Shown here: positions 43,094-52,873 of the stretch, piece by piece
Layout: each line of letters opens with the position of its first letter
Position numbering within the stretch: the first letter of the stretch is position 1
Assembly (NCBI GenBank): GCA_003184365.1
Contig: NKYR01000141.1
Location: 28,287-92,286 of the forward strand
From: Evernia prunastri
Taxonomy: Eukaryota; Ascomycota; Lecanoromycetes; Lecanorales; Parmeliaceae
Length of the DNA stretch: 64,000 nucleotides
Reading direction: 5' to 3'
Position numbers and translations under genes: made by a program
The notes under the pieces: model-generated
The model's database searches: none
What the model saw: the letters and a program-made list of their open reading frames with translations, nothing else
What the model was told of the DNA's origin: nothing

Positions 43094-46000
43094 TTTGACG
43101 TTTTGTTCGATGGTGGTCGCCGAAGGATTCGCGGGGGGTTTATTGGATTTTGCTGAAAGCGGTGGGCTGGGAGCTGAATTGGGAAATTGAGATGGTCGGA
43201 GGGCTAGCCTCACGGATTGGATTGCAAGTAGAAAAAGGAGTGTATATCGGTGAGTCAACAACAATGAATGTGGGTTTGCAATTCAACAGCGTGAGGAGAG
43301 GAAAGAAGATTTGAAGAGGAAGGACAGTGAGAAGGAAAGGGAAAAAAGGGAGCGGCAGAGGTGGACATGTTGATCTTTTTTAGTGAGGAATGTAAGATTT
43401 GGGATTTCGGTTGGTTGAGCTAGCGCTGAATTCGGCGAGGATAGACTTTGTTCCCATTTACCGCTTCCCCAGTGCCCACCAACGGGATGCGGCGAATTTA
43501 TTCGAGTGATTATTCGAATCCGGGGGCCACATCATCACCGCCTTAAACTTGTCAGCTTTATTCCGATGCGTTGTTGGCTGGTCCGGGGCACAATTGAAGT
43601 GGTGTGGCGCGTTCGCAACGGAACCTGCAACGAGAAAGGTACTTATTCTGAGGCAGTGTTTCCAACCTTTTCAGCTGAGCACCTTTCTGTGAGCAGGAGA
43701 AGAAGGTCAGACGCTGAGCCTTGGAGAATAATTACTCGGCGATTTATCTTCTCCATGGTTCATACTAGCGCTGGGAAAGACTGGAGACTGGATCTTGTTG
43801 AGTAGCTAGCTAGATGTTTGTGTGTTGACAGTACATAATTGTTAATAACGATACTGAAATTGGTTGCTTTCATGGATGGATGCTTGCAGCACGAGTACGA
43901 CCATTAATTTGTTGACTTTGTTCGTGTCTGTCCACGATTTGTGAGGAGCGATTGGGGCCAAATCTGGCGCAAGAAGCTGTCCTCGTGTTGCAGATGAAGT
44001 GTAACGAAATAATGTTACGGTGTTTACCCGCTGTGCAATAATACCTAAGTGTAACTTGTAAGAGTTGGGCAGAGGTGGATGTTTCAGAGCGGTGTGGTAA
44101 TTCTGGTCTGGTTGGATGGCTAGGTGCCTTGTGAGATCCGGGTTCCTGATTGTTGTACCTATTCTTTTTTCTGCCTCGGATATGCCACGGGTTGTACCTG
44201 ACGTACCTGACTACCGGTATCCCGCCATTGGTGGTACGCTGCTAGCTTAAAATCTCCCCCTTTTTAGTACCATCCTAATTCTCCTAGTAATTTCGAAGGG
44301 GATGAAAAAAAAAGGGGGCCCATCGGGCCGCAACTTTAGGAGGGCGAGGAATAAAGAGGCTGACCTCGGACGTGTCCGGCACCTGGCACTGAGCCCTTTG
44401 TCTGCTTGGAATTAATATGCAAAGATCGGACGACGAATGGAATATATTCAACCATCAAGAACTACTCATGATTTATTGTTCATGATTATAACAAAAGATA
44501 TAAGTTACCTAGAACGACATTTTTTTATGGGTGCAAGTACTGTACAGTACTTTACCATGAGTAAAGTACGAGTGCCTCGGAAGTTGGAAAAGTGGGAAAT
44601 GAAGATCGGCGACGCGCGTACTCTATGATGTTTAGTCATCACACTCAGTCTTGCTACTAATACTTTGACTGGGCCGTTTCTAAGAATAGCACCCTCTGCC
44701 CCTCTGAATAGTGTTGCCGTTGACTATCACCTTGTGCGGTGGTAAGTCACACCCTACCCTGGGGGGTGCGCTATCCGGGTAGCTCCGGGGTCGGGTGTGA
44801 CTTACCACCGCACAAGGTGATACCTATGTTGTGCGACCACATAGATTTCTCAATAGGTATCAGCATCTTTCAAGACTGATTGTTTTAGTGAAAAGAGAAT
44901 TAGACAACAGCTCTGACCTATTGTGGCAAGTTTGAAGGTGTTACTTGACAATGACCGAAGGGAATCTTCATCTCGTTGACCGAATACTCTTGACCGAAGA
45001 CTACCACCCTTCAACCAAACAATTGCTGGTCTCTCTTTGGACACTTTCGACGAGGAAAGGTGGCCTCTGTTCCCCTACCCTTTGAGCCCGAGACCCTGCA
45101 CTTACGTCACTCACGTCGGGCATCAACTAGCACATAGCGAATCATGTACGGCCAGAATGTCTACAATCCAAAAACCAAGCACCTGGTTCGAGATGAGAGT
45201 ACACACTCTAGTGCTGATTCGTGATCGCCATTCATCGATGAACGCTGAGCTTGCAGGATGAAAGTACATGCCTAATGCTATCCTCTTCAAAAGCTTCGCG
45301 CACTCCCATGGGCTACTTTAATTGAACCTTGGCTTCTCAAATGTGGAATAATGACCCAAGTTGCCTCCTATACGTGACCGAGTCGACTGTCATCTCGTGT
45401 ACGAAGTTGGCATGGGTATGATGTATAGGTATGCAGGAGCTTGGCGGACGGAGATACTGACCACTGAACAGAAAAATGGGAATGCTAGCCTTAGCTACGC
45501 TAGAGGTAGCAAGCAAGTCTGTTCGGAAACATCATGCTCTCATGCGCATTGGGTGCGGGGCTGTAGGCCGCAAGCATTAGGTTAGATATCCAAGCGCAGC
45601 GATTAATGCTGAAGTTGTAGGTCATTTTTGGAAGATTGCTGGGCGTTGTTTTGGTAACGGGAGAATCGTCATCCCATGGACTGATTGGGTTGAAGTTGTG
45701 TAGGCCTTGCACCTACGCTGCCTCATCTAATTCATACGAGGGACATTCCATATTCTTTCGAGTGGTTACCGGGTCGGCGTCTTGATGCTGCAGTAAAGCT
45801 CCTGCCTGGTATTGACAGAGCTCCTAACGCCCGCTCTGAAGACTTGACTTGTATTCGCGGACAACAGCGACTCAAAGACTGAGTTGCGAAACACTTCTAT
45901 TCTAACACGGCGTTATCGCAAGGGGAAAGAGGCTGGGTGTAATATGATTGTCGCTGTCCTAATCGCACTATTTCTCTCTGGTGAACATCAGACGAGAACT

Positions 46001-46296
46001 GTTGGCCTTCTTACATGAAAGTGATGCGATTTCCTTCCCTTCGCTGTATTTCTGCACTGGGAGCGCGCAAAGCTCACAGTGAACCTATGGTTTCTGGATG
46101 GAACATTGTTGCAAAGCAGGATCTTTATTATACTGTGCCATAATGACGACAATCGCATCTCAAACAATCTCGCACGCTGTAATACGAGGTCTCGTTGACA
46201 TGCAAGCAAAAAAGCAAAGTCAGACGATCACAGGATGCTGAGGCATCACAACAGACACCTCAGCAAGAGAGCTGGTACGTCAACCACTCGAAAGCC
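43094..46296. other. Long intergenic stretch, no supported gene
   Basis: Frames at 43506-43805, 44437-44628, 45037-45261, 45361-45585 and 45500-45712 carry no motifs. The only clear structure is the MITE-like hairpin at 44725-44822. Confidence 0.5.
44725..44822. mobile_element. MITE-like hairpin with 28-bp inverted repeats and TA flanks
   Basis: A 30-base perfect inverted repeat (44725-44754 and 44793-44822) has arms TATCACCTTGTGCGGTGG.. and ..CCACCGCACAAGGTGATA. It encloses 38 bases that contain a second small CTACCC/GGGTAG inverted pair. Removing the outermost TA of each arm leaves 28-bp terminal repeats and TA on both sides, as left by Tc1/mariner-type insertion. It has no coding capacity. 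Only one copy was noticed in the window. Confidence 0.75.
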
Positions 46297-47199
46297 CTAG
46301 TACCAGCGCCTCTCAATTGTACTCCAAACCTCACCATGTTTCTCGCGATGCAGCCGCCACCTCTCGCGATTGCTGCCATCCCGATATCTGTAATAGGCGT
46401 GGTGAACCCGGTTGAACGCCCCCCTTCTCTCCAGCTCCAAGAACAATGCTTCCTGTTGCCGAGCACTCAGCCCCCTGAACGGTGTTTCCAGGCGTGGTAT
46501 CCGAGCCCCAAGATACTCATACAGGTGCATGTAGAGCAGGGTCTCCCTGAAAGGCAGCAGTCGGAATGATGTCGCGAGGCACCCGATTCTCTCTATGAAA
46601 ACCTCGGGTGAATACCGGTACCTATCCGGCCTTTCGATGTATCGGGCTGCGTCAAGAATTTCCGCGTACTCTTGGGGGCTTCTGTGGAGGAAATGGTCAT
46701 ATATCTCTCTTAGATGCCCCTGTCTTCCTCCATGACGGCTCCGCTCGCCACCTGCCGTCGATGATCGTCGTCCTTCTCGCTCTTCCATAGGCCCTCCAGC
46801 TTCATCGATCCTGTGTGCTATCTCGCGGAGAGACTCACTGGCTTCATCCAAATCTGGATAGCTGCGGATGTACCTGGAGGGATACCTCTCGTCGCGGTCA
46901 CGTACGTTACTGTTCCCGACGGTCATGACTCCATGCTCCATGTATGGTCGAGGGCGGGCGGTGAAAAACTTGGCTCTGCAATGCGGGCAAGAATTTGCAC
47001 CTTCCCTGAGTAACCAGTTCGAAATACACTTGGCGCCGACATGATGACCGCAGGGTAGGAGGACGGCGCTTTCGGCTGTGGAGTCCTTGGCGGGGTTGGC
47101 GCTGTAAAGCTCTAGACAGATCATGCAAGTGCTGTCCGGGGGTAGATCACGGGCCTCTGGAAGCGTGTTGATGAATTGTTGCGCCATGATCAATGACAC
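46297..47199 (-). CDS. RING finger protein, 300 aa
   Basis: This single exon holds a RING near the N-terminus: CMICLEL, then LLPCGHHVGAKCISNWL, then CPHCRAKFF (residues about 25-78). It has a complete C3H2C3/C3HC4-type ligand set and a Trp after CIS, as in E2-binding RING E3 ligases. The rest (residues 90-300) is Arg/Glu-rich, with a helical, Tyr-rich region (PQEYAEILDAARYIERPD, then LLYMHLYEYLGAR) of unknown fold. The start could also be the ATG four codons later (MAQQF). No membrane segment is present. It lies near a second RING gene on the opposite strand (48088). Confidence 0.8.
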   Translation of the reverse strand: MSLIMAQQFINTLPEARDLPPDSTCMICLELYSANPAKDSTAESAVLLPCGHHVGAKCISNWLLREGANSCPHCRAKFFTARPRPYMEHGVMTVGNSNVRDRDERYPSRYIRSYPDLDEASESLREIAHRIDEAGGPMEEREGRRSSTAGGERSRHGGRQGHLREIYDHFLHRSPQEYAEILDAARYIERPDRYRYSPEVFIERIGCLATSFRLLPFRETLLYMHLYEYLGARIPRLETPFRGLSARQQEALFLELERRGAFNRVHHAYYRYRDGSNRERWRLHREKHGEVWSTIERRWY

Positions 47200-48087
47200 T
47201 GAGACTCCCTACCTGCCAAGAGAATAACAAAGTGGAACAAGTTCTTCGGAGATAAAACGAAATTTATGGCTCTCCCAACCAGGTGAATGTGTTAAAGATG
47301 AAGATGTTAATGCTCTGTTCTTTTGCCTCAAAGCTGGGAGAGCCACGCGAATGATTCGTTAGTTGGCTTTGGCGCCGTGAATTCCGATTGGAAGCGCGAA
47401 AATGTTAATTCGATCTCATGTTTCCCATTTGGCTGCCTTAGCATCAACGTGGGCTCCTTGTGAGTCGCCTATTTCCTATCATACCAGACAGTTGAGATGT
47501 CTCTTTGTTTCAAACAGCATTGCTGTGGCGTATTCTAGAATAAGATATTGATGGTACATCGACTGCAGAGCGAGCACTTTGATCTTAGCGGCCAATCGCG
47601 CGGTTTAGGGAATGAAGGCAGCGCCCTGTTCTCCCTGTGCTTTGCAGCCCTCACCTTCATTGTCGTAAGAGTATTGGTCAGGAGTCATGCATAGAATGAT
47701 TTCACCCCTCCAACACCTTAAATTTCTTGAGTCATTTTGAGATACTTAATGGATTTTTTCATTTTTTTAATGCACTAAAATTGCTAGCCACCTTCTCATA
47801 ATGGAATATCTTCTGTCATGTCTCCTATAAGTACTTCACGAGACTTGTAACATAATATTTCTTGTTCTATATCAATTGAGCAATCAAAATTTCACGGACC
47901 TCACATCAGCGATTTCCAATCTGCTTCGATCCTAGATCTAGCTGTCTATTCACGACCCTTTCTCTTTATCTTCCAGCAGTCCTCCAGGTACTCTTCGACC
48001 AGCCAGGTCTTCGTGTTACACCCACAAAACCGGAAACAGCATCACATTTTTTGCTTCCAGTCACAAGACATCCAGAATCCGAATAGT
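47200..48087. other. Divergent intergenic between two RING genes
   Basis: It is AT-rich from 47690 to 47900, with no gene. The last 150 bases are C/T-rich, consistent with the leader of the RING gene at 48088. Confidence 0.6.
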
Positions 48088-48582
48088 ATGGCGGATTCGC
48101 CAGCCGATCCTTTTTGGGAACCCGCTCCTTTTTGGAATATTTACAATCGAGAGGCGGAAATTGGCATTCGGATCGATCAACTCATCACCGAACCGGAAGA
48201 TGCCACTTCAAAACCACCGTCTACAGCAGACGCGAGCCTTGCCTTCCTCCGATCACTTCCCGTGGTCCCATTCGATGACCTGGCAGAAGAATCAAAGACT
48301 TGCCCTATCTGCATGGAAGCCTTTGAGAACACAGAACATCCTGAAGTCCCCGTTTGTCTTCCGTGTTCGCACATCTTCGGAAAATCTTGCATCTCAAAGT
48401 GGATCTCCAACAACTCTTGTCGCCTATGTCGAGCGGTTTGTTTCCGATCTGAGGCTGTCACGGCTCCAGCACTGAATCGAGAGGTCAACAGGCCTTCTCC
48501 AGCTATCCGAGCCCTGTCCAGACTCCATCCAGATACTCTAATATGGTACAACAGACTTTTTTTTAAATTAATCCCCGGCTAG
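48088..48582 (+). CDS. RING finger protein, C-terminus replaced by transposon sequence (164 aa)
   Basis: From the ATG (MADSPADPFWEPAPFWNIYN) the frame carries CPICMEAFENTEHPEV, then LPCSHIFGKSCISKWI, then CRLCRAVCF, a full RING (residues about 71-125), so the product should still bind zinc and probably an E2. At codon 154 the reading frame enters a Tc1/mariner terminal repeat: the last 11 residues, ending KLIPG, come from the element, and the stop at 48580 is transposon DNA. The displaced original end is at 50141-50255. An upstream in-frame extension to 48013 begins at a non-ATG codon and is ignored. Confidence 0.78.
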   Translation: MADSPADPFWEPAPFWNIYNREAEIGIRIDQLITEPEDATSKPPSTADASLAFLRSLPVVPFDDLAEESKTCPICMEAFENTEHPEVPVCLPCSHIFGKSCISKWISNNSCRLCRAVCFRSEAVTAPALNREVNRPSPAIRALSRLHPDTLIWYNRLFFKLIPG

Positions 48583-48690
48583 AAAATCAAAATCCTACCC
48601 ATATTAATTATTTTTATTTCGCAACAACCACACATCTAAATAACGTTAGAATGATCTAAATTATCAAATAAATGATGCTCTATAAGATGG

Positions 48691-50040
48691 CTAGCCATGA
48701 AATTTATTATCTCCTTTAGCCAAAATCACACGCTCCATTCGTGCCCTCATCTTCCCACACCACTTCCCTATTCTTTCCTGCTCCAAATTGCGCCACGCAA
48801 CGTCCCAGGCCTTAATCGTAGGCTCTTTCGTAGTTGGAGGGTACGGTTGCTTCGAGATGTACTGCTTCAAATGGTACCAACAGGGCTCAATCTGATTTAG
48901 ATCCGGAGAGTTGCCAGATCAAGGAAGAACAGTTAGCCCCTCAATCTCCAAAAGCTCATTCTGTTGCCACGCTTTATGAGACGGAGCGCCATCTTGAACG
49001 AGATAGCATTCGCCATACTTCTCAATAACTTCCTTAATGAACGGGATCAATCGGGGCAATAGCACGTATGTTTGATAGCGATACCAATCAATCCCTCCTC
49101 GGGAATTTTTGTTCCGCTCATATCGAACACCTTCAACCTTTGGAATCCGTTTAAGACGTCGACTTTTCGGTTTCTTAGCCTGCTCAGCAAGGAACTGCTC
49201 TCGTACGATTTGTTGTTGAGCATCGATATCAGCATTTCGATCTGCTAGATCCTCTTTAGCAGCCTCTTTCTCCGCCGCTGTCTCCTTGCCAAACATATAG
49301 CTCGGGCCCTNAGCCCCGTATATCCACGGTATCGTACATCCACGCAGTCCTTGTGGTAGGCCTCATCCTGAAGCCTAGTCACCCAGATCTGTCCCCGAGA
49401 TTCGCCAACCCGCACCGAAGTCTCATCAGTGTGCACAATTATATGTTCTTTCCCTTTCAGNNNNNNNNNNNNNNNNNNNNNCCTGAAGCCTAGTCACCCA
49501 AATCTGTCCCCGAGATTCGCCAACCCGCACCGAAGTCTCATCAGTGTGCACAATTATATGTTCTTTCCCTTTCAGCTTCGGTCCCCACTCCGTTACGAAC
49601 TCAAGACGTTCCTCTTTCATTTCCGGTGTCAACAAAGGCTTGTGACGAGGTGGGTATCGACCATATCCAGCCCGAACAAACGCAGAGTTGATAGCTGACT
49701 TAGAGGCCATAATCCCAAGTTCTCGAGCAATTCTGACCCAGGGCTTGCGACGTTGGAATTTGTTCTTAGTGGCATGTCTGACTAGCTGCCGTTGCTGCCT
49801 CTCGTTAATTGCTAGAGGTCTTCCCGATTGAGGACGTCGTTGGTGGGCCTCTGAAGATAATGGGTTAATATTCTCCTTTTGCGCGTCTCCGGCGCGTTTG
49901 AGAACATTTGCCACTGTTTTCTTATCGCAATGGTACTGCCTTGCAAGCTGACGATTGGATGTATGATTCTCCTTCTTAAGCTCTATCAGGGCCCCTCGTT
50001 TGGCCTCCGGAAGGTCTATTGCGCCCTTGGTACGTCCCAT
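48691..50040 (-). pseudogene. Tc1/mariner transposase, interrupted
   Basis: From MGRTKGAIDLPEAKRGALIE the protein has an N-terminal helix-turn-helix region (NRQLARQYHCDKKTVANVLK) and a second one (RIARELGIMASKSAINSAF). The catalytic triad comes next: Asp in IVHTDETSVRVG, Asp in YLVQDGAPSHKAW and Glu in SPDLNQIEPCW. There are 34 residues between the last two, so it is DD34E. Breaks are a TGA just before SGNSPDLN (48919-48921; Trp is expected there), an N at 49311 with a frame change beside it, and a 21-base N gap flanked by a 94-base duplication. The gap and N are assembly faults. The TGA is probably real decay. Confidence 0.88.
49367..49575. other. Assembly gap with unmerged contig overlap
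   Basis: The 94 bases at 49367-49460 are repeated at 49482-49575 with one difference (CCCAGAT against CCCAAAT), separated by 21 Ns. Two contig ends that overlap but were not joined would give this pattern. Removing one copy restores a continuous transposase frame across the gap. Confidence 0.88.
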
Positions 50041-50140
50041 AATAATGTAGGTATTTGAATGGTTTTGGTGAGAAAGTCGCGAAATACGCGTTTTGCGGCA
50101 AAACCTCGGGTGGGGATTATTAAAAAAAAAGTCTGTTGTA

Positions 50141-50255
50141 CCGGATCAAGTCCCGCGCGAGCGCACCTAGTGCGAATAAGCTTTGTGAAATACGCAGTTG
50201 TATGCAGCGTGACGTTCTTATCGGCGCAGATTACGCAATGTATGAAATTGTATAA
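50141..50255 (+). pseudogene. Displaced 3' end of the RING gene
   Basis: If the transposon and one TA are removed, the RING frame at ..TGG TAC joins CGG ATC AAG at 50142. It then stays open for 37 codons (ending DYAMYEIV) to TAA at 50253-50255. The join is in frame without adjustment, which supports this as the original C-terminus, giving about 191 aa before insertion. Confidence 0.65.
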
Positions 50256-50334
50256 GTGGAATTCTGGAAGATACATCTACGCTCAGCGACCTCCATTTTG
50301 TGAAATATCACTTGATCTTGAATGGCACGAGATC

Positions 50335-51111
50335 ATGCCGACCCAATACGATGACATTGGAGTCACCTATGAAGAAATGAGAAAGCTCCCCATTTCTGTA
50401 CTTCAAGACGCGAACGTCAAAGCAGCCGTAGCACCGTTCATCAAAGGCTCCAAGATCTTGGATCTGGCCTGTGGGACCGGTTACTACTCGAAAAAATTCC
50501 TCGAATGGGGCGCAGAGCAGGTTGTCGGCGTTGACATCTCGAAGGGGATGGTAGATGCCGCGAACGCCTCATCGAGTACTCTGGACGGACTCAGCTTCTA
50601 CGTTGCAAATTGCTCCGTTCCGGTACGGTACGGAGGCGGTCCGTTCGATGTGGTATTTGGTGCCTGGCTGTTGAACTATGCGCCCGATGGCAAGGAAATG
50701 GCAAGCATGGTTCGCAATGCTTCTTTGAACTTGAAAGAGAGCGGACACTTCATTTGCGTCACACCGCCACCTACGAATGATCCTCGAGAACATAATGAAA
50801 GAGCCTTAGTCGCTCGACCAGCACAGTATGGCGACGTCGTTGTGACTATCACAAAGGACGTGGAAGATGGGGTCGCCACGCATTTGAATGCAACGATGAA
50901 GACCGGCAAGGTCGAATTCGATGCGTACCATCTACGAAAGAGCGTGTACGAGAAGTCCGCGCGGGAGGGCGGATTGGGGGGCGCTTTGCTCTGGAGATCA
51001 GTGGATAATCCGGATATTGATAGTGATGTTTTGGAAAGCCTTCGCAGTTCGTCTTGGGCCAACTATCTGACAGTACCTCATTTCAGCGTGCTAGTCGTTG
51101 CAAAGACTTAG
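50335..51111 (+). CDS. Class I SAM-dependent methyltransferase, 258 aa
   Basis: From MPTQYDDIGVTYEEM the protein shows the Rossmann methyltransferase core: motif I ILDLACGTGYYSKKF (about residues 45-60), the acidic residue after strand 2 in VVGVDISKGM, motif II/III FDVVFGAWLLNYAPDG and the post-motif NLKESGHFICVTPPP. The substrate is unknown; it resembles small-molecule methyltransferases of the UbiE/toxin-A-like group found in fungi. The upstream in-frame extension to 50059 crosses the transposon end and the RING remnant and is not coding. The first good ATG after that was chosen. Confidence 0.85.
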   Translation: MPTQYDDIGVTYEEMRKLPISVLQDANVKAAVAPFIKGSKILDLACGTGYYSKKFLEWGAEQVVGVDISKGMVDAANASSSTLDGLSFYVANCSVPVRYGGGPFDVVFGAWLLNYAPDGKEMASMVRNASLNLKESGHFICVTPPPTNDPREHNERALVARPAQYGDVVVTITKDVEDGVATHLNATMKTGKVEFDAYHLRKSVYEKSAREGGLGGALLWRSVDNPDIDSDVLESLRSSSWANYLTVPHFSVLVVAKT

Positions 51112-52873
51112 AACGTCAGGAGTTCATAATATATTGTTTCTTGTTAGCTCTACGACCACAGGCGGTCCTGGCTCCCTGGTCGGCGTACCTGTGCAGGGTA
51201 TCAAATATGGTGTCGTAGCTTGTCCGGATGCTTAGAAATGCTGAGAAGCTCATGGAGCGGAGCGTGGCAATTGTGTATCGCACAAACCGAGGCTGGGCGA
51301 ATGGCATATTGATTGAAGACTGCACGGTTCTATAGACCCAGTGTAAATGTAGTCTCAATGTAATACACTCATCGGTGAATCGTCTTCTTGCACGAGTGCA
51401 GCCGGATCTTCGCCAAGTGGGCGTGATTCGATCATTTACCCTTGCTATGTTGTAAGAGGCAAAAAGTCTGTCCCACAAACCAAAGTACCAAAGAAAGAAA
51501 AACTTTCAACGTGGGTGAGCGAGCCGTAACACGTAGTCCACAGTTGACAAGAACCGCATAGACAGCGTGCTCATGTTCGATTGTTATTTGCCGAATTCGT
51601 CCAATTTACACCCAACCGAATATCAGGTAAAGGCCGAGCCTTTAGTCATAAATAAGCGTGGCAGAAGCCCGCAGTTGCTGATGTCAACTTCTTCATGTCG
51701 TTAGCCCAGCATCCATTGACGTTCCGTAGGCAGCTACACAGAGCCTACAACTCGTACTCTTCAATCTGCACAGCGGAGATTGAGACTAACTTGTACCAGC
51801 TAATCGACATCAAATACACCTGTGAATTATTTAAGCCAAAAACCAATGAGACTCGAGGAGATGAGCTCCACCTAGCCTGGGGAAAAGGAGACCTCCGTAC
51901 CATCCCCAAACGACTGACTCTTCGGCAAGCTGAGAATGTCTCTTTCAAACATCCTTCGTCAAAAATGTTTTACACGGCAACTGGCAACGGCAGACTCAAC
52001 GCTATCAAATACTGAGTTGATAACGGCGGCGTAGTCACAGATCACCACGAAGCTCTCCGTCACACTACGCGAACACACTTGTATCTCCTCGACTTCAGAG
52101 CAGTGGACGATAACCGGATCTCATAATCCGGGGACATTCCCTCCAATCTGGCCGTGGTAGACGACACTGCGTGGGGCGGGAGTTTGCTTAGCGCATGCTG
52201 TGAATCCCAGCGGAGACCTGGTGAACGAGCGCAAGAGCATGTGAAAACTCCGGCGAAGACATGGTTGATACTTTACACAGAGCTATCCACGAAGGGCATG
52301 ATTTTGTAGTGCAGTCTCGGCTTAAGAAGGAGTGAATGTTGACCTAAGAGTGAGCAGTGATAGGAAGGACACCGGTGACTCTTAAGTAGTAATGAACCCG
52401 GCGTCAACAGAGACAGATCGATAAAATCGATTGGAAGCGTCTCCGAAAAGTCACTTTTCTCAACTATTAGCCCTAACCCTAACAGGCGGGGAAGTGGGGG
52501 AAGTCAATTGACCGCGAATTCTTTTTAAATTTTTCACATGCCAAATTTCTTTTTACGGTTAATGGATTCCGCTCTTTCCTTCTCACTGCCTTCGACTTTC
52601 TCAATTTTCTTCTTCAGAGCTTGAGGGAGATTCAAACAAGTCTCAAGCGTCCATTGCCCCCACATCCTTATCTCCTTCCAGGTCCCAATACCCAACGCCT
52701 CAAGACACCGCCCATGTCATTGTGTCCAAGCGGAAGGCAGCCCTTGAAATAGTGGATCTTGAAGACTGCGGTGACACAGGGAGGGAGAGTCGAACCTTGC
52801 TCGAATATCTGAGGAGGAGGGTTCAATTCCATCGAAGAGCCACAGCGCTCAATTGTCCTCCGCTTGCCCTCCG
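51112..52873. other. Intergenic upstream of the CPS gene
   Basis: No gene is supported; the frame 51695-52015 has no motifs. A double telomere-like repeat occurs at 52471. A 20-codon upstream ORF (52562-52624) lies in the pyrimidine-rich region before the CPS start; whether it is transcribed with the gene is unknown. Confidence 0.5.
52471..52482 (+). promoter_or_regulatory. Telobox-like CCCTAACCCTAA
   Basis: Two perfect CCCTAA units are followed by CAGG, about 390 bases before the CPS start. Such teloboxes occur in fungal housekeeping promoters and can bind Myb/Tbf1-type proteins, but a chance or ancient interstitial telomere repeat is also possible. Confidence 0.4.

Larger units (their letters stand above)
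48547..50140 (-). mobile_element. Tc1/mariner (DD34E) transposon inserted in the RING gene
   Basis: The element is bounded by TA at 48547-48548 and 50139-50140. The left end reads CAACAGACTTTTTTTT, then TTAATCCCC. The right end, read inward, gives CAACAGACTTTTTTTTT, then TAATCCCC, so the imperfect inverted repeats are about 28-30 bases. Its single gene is a transposase on the minus strand (48691-50040). Apparent length is about 1.59 kb, but this includes a duplicated 94-base segment and a run of Ns, so the true length is nearer 1.48 kb. It is probably dead because of a stop in the transposase. Confidence 0.9.

Noticed and set aside
42332..43156. Plus-strand frame of 274 codons
   Set aside because: It is antisense to the secreted Cys-rich gene, and its composition (Val/Gly/Arg/Ala) is that of a GC-rich shadow.
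50059..50334. In-frame N-terminal extension of the methyltransferase
   Set aside because: It crosses the transposon end and the RING gene remnant, so it is open by chance.
52780..52845. GGTTCAATTCC as part of a tRNA gene
   Set aside because: The T-stem does not pair and no D-arm or acceptor stem could be found upstream.
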